11,465 nucleotides of DNA from JBBRNH01 sp038230415 (GTDB taxonomy: Bacteria; Bacteroidota; Bacteroidia; Cytophagales; Spirosomataceae): NCBI GenBank assembly GCA_038230415.1, contig JBBRNH010000127.1:1-11465 (forward strand), written 5' to 3'. The notes beneath the pieces were generated by a model. The model ran no database searches. It saw only the letters and a program-made list of their open reading frames with translations, and had not been told where the DNA came from. Positions 5,369 through 11,465 of this stretch are shown here, piece after piece. The position numbers and the translations under genes were made by a program. Position 1 is the first letter of the stretch. Each line of letters begins with the position of its first letter.

Positions 5369-5989
5369 TTATTCAGAAACTATATTTTCTAAGACCCGGA
5401 ACTCATCAATAAGTTTTACAAACAGAGCCAGCAGTTCGCCAATCTCAACCAAGTAGTATTTACGGGTATCAATCGTGAGTTCGTTGTTGGTCAGGCGCAT
5501 GAACAGCCAATCGTCGCCGGTGGTGACGCAGCCGTACAGCGACACGGGCGTTATCCCTTTTTTCTGGTTGAAAAGCCTGGCCCCCACAAGTTGGGCCGCG
5601 CACTGCGGAACACCAATCTCGATGTCGTTCTTCTTGGCTTCGACCACGCAAAGAATTGGATACTGGATGTCGAAGGTGCCGGTATCTTTGGTAAGAATAA
5701 AATCACACTCGCCCCGCAGCCCGGCCTCATCGTCGGCATTCAGATTATCACCAGAATAAATAGTAAAGAATTGGTCGGTCAGTTGTCGTAATTCAAGCAA
5801 AATTGGCGCAACAATCCATTCTGACCGGGCTTTTTCAGTTCTTATGGGCAAGGTTCGGGCGCGCCCCAATGATTTCTGCAAATCACTGCTGATAGCCAAC
5901 GGTGGCAATGGATCAAACAAGGCCCGTTGCTGATTTCTGACGTTGAATTTCTGCTCGATAAGTTCTAAGGTAAAATCGGTGTAGGCCAT
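5369..5989 (-). CDS. Stand-alone PD-(D/E)XK nuclease-fold protein, role unknown
   Basis: The product has 206 residues. The core reads GECDFIL (93-99) with E94 and D96, then 20 residues later CVVEAKK (114-120) with E117-x-K119, followed by a helix with Q129 and Q133. This D...ExK pattern with a trailing helix marks the PD-(D/E)XK nuclease fold seen in restriction enzymes and related proteins. No helicase, methylase or specificity domain is attached and none is adjacent. The N-terminal half is helical, with an ISSDLQKSLGRARTLPIRTEKARSEW segment (33-58; first part ISSDLQKSLG) that resembles leaders of type I restriction R-like proteins. The ATG (complement of 5987-5989) has a consensus-like -7 box upstream. 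It could be a solitary defence nuclease or a degraded restriction relative; the gene itself looks intact. Confidence 0.65.
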   Translation of the reverse strand: MAYTDFTLELIEQKFNVRNQQRALFDPLPPLAISSDLQKSLGRARTLPIRTEKARSEWIVAPILLELRQLTDQFFTIYSGDNLNADDEAGLRGECDFILTKDTGTFDIQYPILCVVEAKKNDIEIGVPQCAAQLVGARLFNQKKGITPVSLYGCVTTGDDWLFMRLTNNELTIDTRKYYLVEIGELLALFVKLIDEFRVLENIVSE

Positions 5990-6011
5990 AGTTGACGTTG
6001 TTTTGTTGATC

Positions 6012-6019
6012 CAAATTTA
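6012..6019 (-). promoter_or_regulatory. Consensus -7 box for the nuclease-fold gene
   Basis: On the minus strand this reads TAAATTTG, an exact match to the Bacteroidota -7 pattern TAnnTTTG, 22 bases before the ATG at 5989 and downstream of the stop of the preceding gene (6036). No TTG lies at the ideal 19-21-base distance upstream, so strength is uncertain. Confidence 0.4.
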
Positions 6020-6035
6020 GGCAAAACAACCTTCA

Positions 6036-6830
6036 TTACGCCCGCACGCTCATACTGCTCCGGCCTGCGGCAGCAAGCGGTCTGCCACCCAACGCCTGCC
6101 AGAGCGTAAACCCGGCTAATACTGCATACAAAACCCCCACAAATACCGTCATTCTCAGGTCTTTGAGTAAATAAAACGATAGCAATGGCAACACCTGCAA
6201 AGTGTGCATCCCGATAAAATGAGCAACCCGCAGGTCGCCGTAGCGCGTGCTCCAGTTCATGAGCGGCAAGCCCGGCCCGCCGTCGGCCCCGCCAACGGTG
6301 TGTGCCAGCCGCCCGCCCATCGCGAAGCCTTCGAGCGAGAAAATCACGAATAGCGCAATGCCGATGCGGATGCTCCAAACGTAATAATCGGGCAGGTTGG
6401 GGAAGTCGCGGCTGAAAAACAGGATGCCAACGTAGGCCGTGTAGAACACCACAATCGTGATGGCAATGCCCATCAGCGCGAACATGCCAGCATAGGCCGG
6501 GCTGCTAACGTTGAAGTGCGACAGTTGCCCCCGCCCGGCCTGCCAGGCAATATAAACAAGCTCGAAACCCAACAGGCTGATAACGGTGTAGTTAAACGGT
6601 TTTATGGCGAACGACGGCGCGAGGTCGTGGCAAAACCAGGCCATTGTCCAGGCGTAAATTGCCAGCGAAACCGCAAACTTGGTGGGCTTGACCCACGCGT
6701 TGATGCCCATCACCTGCCCGCTGCTGAACCGCGCCAAAAGCAAAAAAACAACGGCCAGCCCGAAGCAAATCAGCCCAAAAAAGAACAAGGGTTCGTTGCG
6801 AAGCCGCAATGCATTGAGAAACGTATCCAT
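6036..6830 (-). CDS. Seven-helix inner-membrane protein of unknown function
   Basis: The product has 264 residues from the ATG (complement of 6828-6830). A GTG 42 bases upstream (6872) would add 14 polar residues and overlap the short gap after the pump gene; the ATG is preferred because MDTFLNALRLRNEPLFFFG leads straight into the first helix. Seven hydrophobic segments lie at about 14-34, 48-68, 81-98, 112-136, 152-171, 203-222 and 228-247. Distinctive motifs are NAWVKPTKF (44-52), GGADGGPGLPLMNWS (180-194) and GDLRVAHFIGMHTLQ (198-212), the last with two histidines that could bind a cofactor or metal. Similar proteins occur in other bacteria as uncharacterised membrane proteins; I cannot name a family. 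It follows the RND pump gene by 45 bases on the same strand and could be read with it. Confidence 0.75.
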   Translation of the reverse strand: MDTFLNALRLRNEPLFFFGLICFGLAVVFLLLARFSSGQVMGINAWVKPTKFAVSLAIYAWTMAWFCHDLAPSFAIKPFNYTVISLLGFELVYIAWQAGRGQLSHFNVSSPAYAGMFALMGIAITIVVFYTAYVGILFFSRDFPNLPDYYVWSIRIGIALFVIFSLEGFAMGGRLAHTVGGADGGPGLPLMNWSTRYGDLRVAHFIGMHTLQVLPLLSFYLLKDLRMTVFVGVLYAVLAGFTLWQALGGRPLAAAGRSSMSVRA

Positions 6831-6875
6831 AATGGCAGTATCAGTTTTAAGTTTTAACTTGTTTTTGCCCACCGA

Positions 6876-9800
6876 TTATACCATCGCTTCTTCGGCCTGC
6901 GGATTAGAAATTCGCGTTACGTTCACCCTCGGCGGAATCAACTTATAGACCACCGGCGTAACCACCCGGCTCAGTAACGTGCTGGAAATCAGACCGCCAA
7001 TCAGAACCCAGGCCAACGGCGAATACAACGGATTGGCCTCGATAGCCAACGGAATCAGCCCGCCGATGGCCGTGAGCGAGGTCAGTACAATCGGCACAAA
7101 CCGGATTTCGCCCGCTTCCTGAATCGCTTCCAGCAGCGGCATTCCCTGTTCGCGCAGTTGGTTGGTGAAATCAACGAGCAAAATCGAATTTTTGACCTCG
7201 ATGCCGATCAATGCGATCAGCCCGATGATGGCGACGAACGAAAACGGATTGCCCGTCAGCAGCAGTGCGGCAATGGCCCCGATGATGCCTAACGGAATTA
7301 CCGACAGCACGATGAGAGTGCTTTTAAGCGTACCAAATTCCAGCACCAGCACGGCCAGAAACCCGAAAATCGTAATCAGGATAATCGTGCCTAAGCCGCC
7401 AAACGACTTCTCGCGGCTTTCTAATTCCCCGGCAGCTATATACGAAAATCCTTTGGGGTACTTGATGGCATCTAATTTCACGAGCAGGTTTTTATAGACG
7501 TTATCGACCAGAAAACCCGTTTTGACAAATGCCGTGACGGTCACAAAACGGTCGTTGTCGTAGTGCCTGATTTGGGGCGTGGTACGCTCGAATTCGAGTT
7601 CGGCAATCTGGCTCAACGGCACACTGCCCCCCGCTACGGTGTTGATATACAAGTTGTTGAGTGACGACTGATCCGTAGTGCGGCCCGTTTTGGGAATCGT
7701 GACGTTGATCGTGAAGTCATCGCCCGCCAGGTCCTGAAACGTGCCGATGTTCAGCCCCGCCACCGCCAGCCGGATGGTCCGGTTGATGTCGGCCACGGAT
7801 AGGCCGAGCAACCCGGCTTTTTCTTTGTTGATGCGGATACGAAGGTCGGTTTTGCGATTAGCGAGCGGATTGTTGACGTAAATCGTGCCGGGCGTGGTTT
7901 GCATAGCCGTTTCGACGCGCCCCGCCACCGCCCGGAGTGTGTCTAAGTTTTCGCCAAATATCCGAATTGCCACCGGAGCCTCGGTGTTGGGGCCTTGCTC
8001 AAAGTCTTTAACCTCTATTTTGGCGTTGGGATAGCCGGTCAGTTTCTCGCGGAATTTATCGATCAGTTCGCGTTTGCGGGGCGGCTCCACGTCGGGGTTA
8101 AGCTGCACAAAAAACTGGGCAAAATTGGTGGCTTCGCTCGCCTGAATCACGTTGTAATAAATGCGCGGATTGCCCCGGCCCACGTTCGTTGTCACATACT
8201 GCACGTCTGACTCCTGCTTCAAAACGGCTTCTACGGCGCGGGCTATCCGGCTGGTTTCCTGGAGATTAGTACCGTCGGCGGTTTCGAGTTTAACCAAAAA
8301 CTGCGGTTTTTCAGAGGCCGGAAACAACGCGAATCCGGCCCGGCCCGCCTGCGACAGGGCCACCGCAAAAATGACCCCGGCAATGAGCAACGTAATAATT
8401 GGATACCGCAAACCAACTGTCAGCAACCGGCTGTATGACCCGCCGATAATCCGTTTCAGGCCGCGCATGAAGATATTGCCGTTGGGGTTGTGGGTTTGCT
8501 TCAGGATGCGGCTGCTCAAAAACGGCACAATCGTGAGCGAAACCACGAGCGAAGCCAATACCGTCAGCACCACGCCCATCGGTAGTGACCGGATAAAATC
8601 GCCGGAGGCTTCGGGCAGGAATAACAGCGGCAAAAACGCCAGAATCAGTGCGGCTGTGCAGCCAATTACGGCCATCGTAATTTGTTTGGTGGCTTTAATG
8701 GCCGCTTCCTGCCGCGAATAACCGGCCCGCAGATACCGCTCGATGTTCTCGACCACCACAATCGAATCGTCCACCAAGATGCCCAACGCCACAATCATCC
8801 CGACGATACTGAGTTGGTTGATGCTGTATCCGAAGGCGTTGAGCAGCGACAAACCGATTGCTAATGATAGGGGAATCGAGATCATCACGACAAAAGCCGC
8901 CCGAAAACCCAACGGCAACAGCGTGAGCGAGACTAACAAAATGGCGATGGCGAAATCCTGTACGAAATGCCCCAGCCGACGCTCGACGCTCGCGGCCTGA
9001 TCGAAGTTTTTGGTCAGTTTGATGTGCGCGGGCAACGTTTTACTAAACCCATCAATCACGGGGTTGAGTTGTGCGCTGACTTTGCCGATGTTTTGGCCCA
9101 ACTTCTGCCCCGCCGTTACCAGCACGGCCCGGTGGCCGTTGAGCCGGACAATGTGCGTGGGTTCTTCGGTGTTAAAGTCCACGTCGGCCACATCGCGCAG
9201 GTACACCGTTTTACGGCTATCGGTCGAGACAACGGTGCTACGGATTTCGTCGAGCGACTGATAATCACCGGCGGTTTTGATGTTGAACTTCCGCGACCCG
9301 GCCACGATGCTGCCGCCCGGAATATTGCGATTTTCGGCCTGCAACGCGCCGATAACGCGGTTTACGGGGATGCCTTCCTGCGCTAATCGGTCAATATTGA
9401 GCGACACCCGCACAGTGCTGGCCGGGTAGCCCCAGTCGGTAGCATTTTTGAGACTCTTGATTTTTTCGAGTTTCTTTTTCAGGTCGTCGGCGTAGTCGCC
9501 GAGTTCTTTATCCGAGGCCACCTCCGACTGCAAAGCCACCTGCACAATGTTCACATCGGTCGGCGAAAATTTACGAATTTCGACCCGAAACACGTCGGCG
9601 GGGAGTTCACCGCGCAGGGCGTTCACCTCACGGACGACCTCCTGGTATTTTTCGTCGGCATCCACGCCATATTCATATTCGAGTTGCAGCACCGCCAGGC
9701 CATCGTCAATGCTGGTGATTACGTGTTTAATGTTATCGAGGGCGTTGAAACGGGTTTCGGCGGGGTCAACCACGAGTTTTTCCATGTCCTGCACATCGGT

Positions 9801-9956
9801 TCCGGGATAAACGATGATGACGGCAAAGCTGGGGGCGGTAAATTCGGGGTCTTCGCCCCGGGGCATATTGAGCAGCGAACTGATGCCGAGGGCAGCCACG
9901 CCGATGAACAGCACGAGCATAAACTGCCAGTTTTTAACGGAAAATTCGGAGAGCAT
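6876..9956 (-). CDS. RND-family efflux pump, inner-membrane subunit (AcrB-like)
   Basis: The product has 1026 residues, near the usual 1030-1050 of AcrB-type pumps. The N-terminal helix is followed by MPRGEDPEF (32-40), typical of these permeases. Helix 4 carries GILVDDSIVVVENIER with D396 and D397, and helix 10 carries GIEVKNSILLVDF with K922, matching the AcrB proton-relay residues D407, D408 and K940, so the pump looks functional. It would form a trimer exporting drugs, detergents or other amphipathic compounds through an adaptor and an outer-membrane channel, driven by proton import. The adaptor gene is on the same strand further right (10532 onwards), but a toxin-antitoxin pair on the opposite strand separates the two. 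The substrate cannot be predicted. The start ATG (complement of 9954-9956) lies only 36 bases from the divergent antitoxin ATG. Confidence 0.95.
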   Translation of the reverse strand: MLSEFSVKNWQFMLVLFIGVAALGISSLLNMPRGEDPEFTAPSFAVIIVYPGTDVQDMEKLVVDPAETRFNALDNIKHVITSIDDGLAVLQLEYEYGVDADEKYQEVVREVNALRGELPADVFRVEIRKFSPTDVNIVQVALQSEVASDKELGDYADDLKKKLEKIKSLKNATDWGYPASTVRVSLNIDRLAQEGIPVNRVIGALQAENRNIPGGSIVAGSRKFNIKTAGDYQSLDEIRSTVVSTDSRKTVYLRDVADVDFNTEEPTHIVRLNGHRAVLVTAGQKLGQNIGKVSAQLNPVIDGFSKTLPAHIKLTKNFDQAASVERRLGHFVQDFAIAILLVSLTLLPLGFRAAFVVMISIPLSLAIGLSLLNAFGYSINQLSIVGMIVALGILVDDSIVVVENIERYLRAGYSRQEAAIKATKQITMAVIGCTAALILAFLPLLFLPEASGDFIRSLPMGVVLTVLASLVVSLTIVPFLSSRILKQTHNPNGNIFMRGLKRIIGGSYSRLLTVGLRYPIITLLIAGVIFAVALSQAGRAGFALFPASEKPQFLVKLETADGTNLQETSRIARAVEAVLKQESDVQYVTTNVGRGNPRIYYNVIQASEATNFAQFFVQLNPDVEPPRKRELIDKFREKLTGYPNAKIEVKDFEQGPNTEAPVAIRIFGENLDTLRAVAGRVETAMQTTPGTIYVNNPLANRKTDLRIRINKEKAGLLGLSVADINRTIRLAVAGLNIGTFQDLAGDDFTINVTIPKTGRTTDQSSLNNLYINTVAGGSVPLSQIAELEFERTTPQIRHYDNDRFVTVTAFVKTGFLVDNVYKNLLVKLDAIKYPKGFSYIAAGELESREKSFGGLGTIILITIFGFLAVLVLEFGTLKSTLIVLSVIPLGIIGAIAALLLTGNPFSFVAIIGLIALIGIEVKNSILLVDFTNQLREQGMPLLEAIQEAGEIRFVPIVLTSLTAIGGLIPLAIEANPLYSPLAWVLIGGLISSTLLSRVVTPVVYKLIPPRVNVTRISNPQAEEAMV

Positions 9957-9992
9957 CTTTTTAGAAGAATAAAACGGTTATCTTGTCATACT

Positions 9993-10181
9993 ATGGAAAC
10001 ACTCATCATCACCGTATCCGATGCCGGTAGCCGCCAGCGCGTTGAACAAGCATTGCGCGACATCGAAGGGGTTGTTTTGCAGACCTTGCCTGTTCTTGAC
10101 GAGGTAACGCTATTGAGCCAGCCAGCCCTTGCCGACGAATGGGACAGCGACGAGGATAAACGCTGGGATACCTTGTTATGA
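9993..10181 (+). CDS. Putative antitoxin of a MazF/PemK-type pair
   Basis: The product has 62 residues from the ATG at 9993; the same frame is open further upstream but there it runs antisense to the pump gene. It starts METLIITVSDAGSRQRVEQAL (first strand and helix) and ends ALADEWDSDEDKRWDTLL, an acidic Trp-containing tail (45-62) of a kind common in small Bacteroidota and cyanobacterial antitoxins, where the tail binds the toxin. Its stop overlaps the toxin start by 4 bases (ATGA, 10178-10181). Assignment rests on that coupling. No classical MazE AbrB-type fold is visible, so this is probably a different antitoxin family. TATCTTG at 9979-9985 may be a weak -7 box just before the start. Confidence 0.75.
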   Translation: METLIITVSDAGSRQRVEQALRDIEGVVLQTLPVLDEVTLLSQPALADEWDSDEDKRWDTLL

Positions 10182-10525
10182 ACCTGATTAACAGCTATCA
10201 ACAGGGCGACATTGTAAGCGTACTATTTCCATTTACGGACGTTTCGCAAACCAAAAAGCGGCCAGCCCTTGTGTTGTCCAATTCGACAATCAATCAAACG
10301 GGTGATTATTTATTAGTTCAAATTACAAGTCAAGTGCGAAACGACGGGTTTTCTGTACCGATTGTTCCCTCCGATTACATTGGTGCATCTTTACCGCTGA
10401 TTAGCTACGTTCGGATTCACAAGATTTTCTTGTTGAACGAGTCGCTGATTCTCAACAAAGTGAGTCAGGTGAGCCGCCCGTTTTGCCAGTCAATCGTTGA
10501 TGAATTACTGAAACTGATGCAGTAA
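10178..10525 (+). CDS. MazF/PemK-family mRNA interferase toxin
   Basis: The product has 115 residues, the usual size. The N-terminal QQGDIVSVLFPFTD (8-21) and KKRPALVLSN (26-35), the middle LLVQITSQ (45-52) and VRIHKIFLL are the landmarks of the MazF/PemK/CcdB-like barrel. By alignment with E. coli MazF, R28 and T50 sit at the catalytic Arg and Thr positions (R29, T52), so activity is likely. These toxins cut single-stranded mRNA at short sequences, without needing the ribosome. It overlaps its antitoxin by 4 bases, and its stop lies 6 bases from the stop of the convergent RND adaptor gene. Together with the antitoxin it forms a compact 533-base cassette on the opposite strand between the two efflux genes. 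Confidence 0.93.
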   Translation: MNLINSYQQGDIVSVLFPFTDVSQTKKRPALVLSNSTINQTGDYLLVQITSQVRNDGFSVPIVPSDYIGASLPLISYVRIHKIFLLNESLILNKVSQVSRPFCQSIVDELLKLMQ

Positions 10526-10531
10526 CTACGT

Positions 10532-11465
10532 TCACTCATCATTCTTCACTCGAATCGAAGATTCCGTTGTCAAAAACGCCGACCCCGCCGTTACTACCTC
10601 CCGAACCCCGGCCAGGCCATTGATCAGCAGCACGTTATCTCCGTCTAAGAACCCGATTTGCACGGGTGTTTTTCGTACTCTCTTCCGGTCGTCGGTCAGC
10701 ACATACACAAACCCTTCTTTGCCGTTCCCCTCCACGATTGCCTCCACCGGCACCACCGCGTATTGGCGGCTTTGGGCGGGGGTGAGCGAGACTTTTGCAA
10801 ACAGACCCGGAGCCATCTTTGCGCCACCGGGCTGAATTTTTATCTCAGCCTGATACAGTTTCGTCTGTAAATCAGCCGCCTGCGCCAGTTCGGTAATGGT
10901 GCCGGCGAAGGTCTTGCCCGGATAGGCATCGAGCGTGAGACTGGCGCGGTTGCCGATTCGCAGCCGCGCCCAGTCTTTGTCGGACACCCCCACGCGCACC
11001 ACCCAATCTGCCGGGCGGTTGCCCGAAATCAGATACACCCCGGCACCGGGCGCGGCAAATTCGCCGTCGTTCATCAGTTTTCGCGTCACCGTGCCGGCCA
11101 CCGAAGCCCGAATCTGGGCGTAATTGCGGTTAAACTCGGCAATGGTCAGGCTTTGGCGGGCCACCTCCTGACCCGTTGTGGCGTTTTGCATCTGTTCGAG
11201 GGTGGCGGCAGTGTCGGCATACAGGGCTTTCACCCGGTTGAGGTCGCGGGTGGCTTTGTCTGCCGAAAACCGGGCCTGACTCACCTGCGCGTCAATTTCG
11301 GTGGTATTCAGCGTTGCCAACAATTGACCTTTCTGCACCGTTTGGCCTTCTTCAACGTAGGTTTTGTTGACGATGCCGCCAATTTTAAACGACAGCCGTG
11401 CTTCCTGCGAGGAAGAAACTAAGCCCGTCCCCACAATCGGTTCGGCACGGGTCACGGTCTGCACC
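10532..11465 (-). CDS. RND efflux adaptor (membrane fusion protein), 5' end outside window
   Basis: The frame is open from a TGA (complement of 10532-10534) to the right edge, giving about 310 codons; the start, signal peptide and any lipobox lie outside. Domains in order: a lipoyl half-motif GGIVNKTYVEEGQTVQKGQL, an alpha-hairpin with ARFSADKATRDLNRVKALY, the second lipoyl half YAQIRASVAGTVTRK, a beta-barrel with RIGNRASLTLDAYPGKTFAGTI split by short loops, and a membrane-proximal part ending GVREVVTAGSAFL. This is the HlyD/AcrA-type adaptor that links an RND pump to a TolC-like channel in the periplasm. The matching pump is on the same strand at 6876-9956. The outer-membrane channel is not in the window; it may lie to the right. 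Confidence 0.9.
   Translation of the reverse strand, partial: VQTVTRAEPIVGTGLVSSSQEARLSFKIGGIVNKTYVEEGQTVQKGQLLATLNTTEIDAQVSQARFSADKATRDLNRVKALYADTAATLEQMQNATTGQEVARQSLTIAEFNRNYAQIRASVAGTVTRKLMNDGEFAAPGAGVYLISGNRPADWVVRVGVSDKDWARLRIGNRASLTLDAYPGKTFAGTITELAQAADLQTKLYQAEIKIQPGGAKMAPGLFAKVSLTPAQSRQYAVVPVEAIVEGNGKEGFVYVLTDDRKRVRKTPVQIGFLDGDNVLLINGLAGVREVVTAGSAFLTTESSIRVKNDE

Noticed and set aside
4041..5989. Mobile element or prophage boundaries around the accessory cluster
   Set aside because: No integrase, transposase, tRNA target or terminal repeats were seen; apart from the ATP-grasp tail copy there is no boundary evidence.
6841..6860. AAGTT/AACTT small palindrome between the pump and the seven-helix gene
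   Set aside because: Arms of 5 bases in AT-rich DNA are expected by chance, and no T-tract or known motif supports a role.
8161..8721. 186-codon plus-strand reading frame inside the pump gene
   Set aside because: It is antisense to well-conserved RND sequence, with no domain or start signal.
9684..9992. Long upstream extension of the second antitoxin
   Set aside because: It runs antisense to the pump N-terminus; the ATG at 9993 gives a normal antitoxin length.

Overview
The window looks like chromosome from a Cytophagales-type Bacteroidota, something like Spirosoma or a relative. This is inferred from the protein families and from the promoter-like signals: TAnnTTTG-type -7 boxes with an upstream TTG, and almost no Shine-Dalgarno sequences. 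Species cannot be fixed from the sequence alone. No rRNA, tRNA, CRISPR array, transposase or integrase gene was seen.

Left part, plus strand (1-4040). The 3' end of a glycogen debranching enzyme gene (glgX) is followed by a small repeat cluster and a clear intrinsic terminator. Next comes a circularly permuted ATP-grasp gene (COG2308 type), then a secreted two-domain protein with an N-terminal Fes/EstD-like esterase and a C-terminal SMP-30/gluconolactonase propeller. Directly after the stop codon of that gene lies a 72-base relic. It still reads as the last 23 codons plus stop of a second ATP-grasp gene and is about 81% identical to the tail of the intact copy. The esterase gene therefore sits between an intact gene end and a diverged copy of that end, which points to a past insertion or recombination.

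Middle part (4041-6830) is accessory in character. It holds a YoeB-type toxin-antitoxin pair on the plus strand. On the minus strand are a small Cro/C1-type regulator with its usual DUF2975 membrane partner, a stand-alone PD-(D/E)XK nuclease-fold protein of unknown role, and an unrecognised seven-helix membrane protein. An AT-rich 16-bp inverted repeat overlaps the likely DUF2975 promoter.

Right part (6876-11465) is an RND efflux system on the minus strand: a complete 1026-residue inner-membrane pump and, further right, the periplasmic adaptor, which runs off the window. Between these two genes, on the opposite strand and nearly filling the gap, sits a complete MazF/PemK-type toxin-antitoxin pair. 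It probably splits what was an adaptor-pump operon.

The most notable points are the ATP-grasp tail relic, the toxin-antitoxin cassette inside the efflux operon, the non-Phd/YefM-like antitoxin paired with a textbook YoeB, and the accessory cluster around the nuclease-fold gene.
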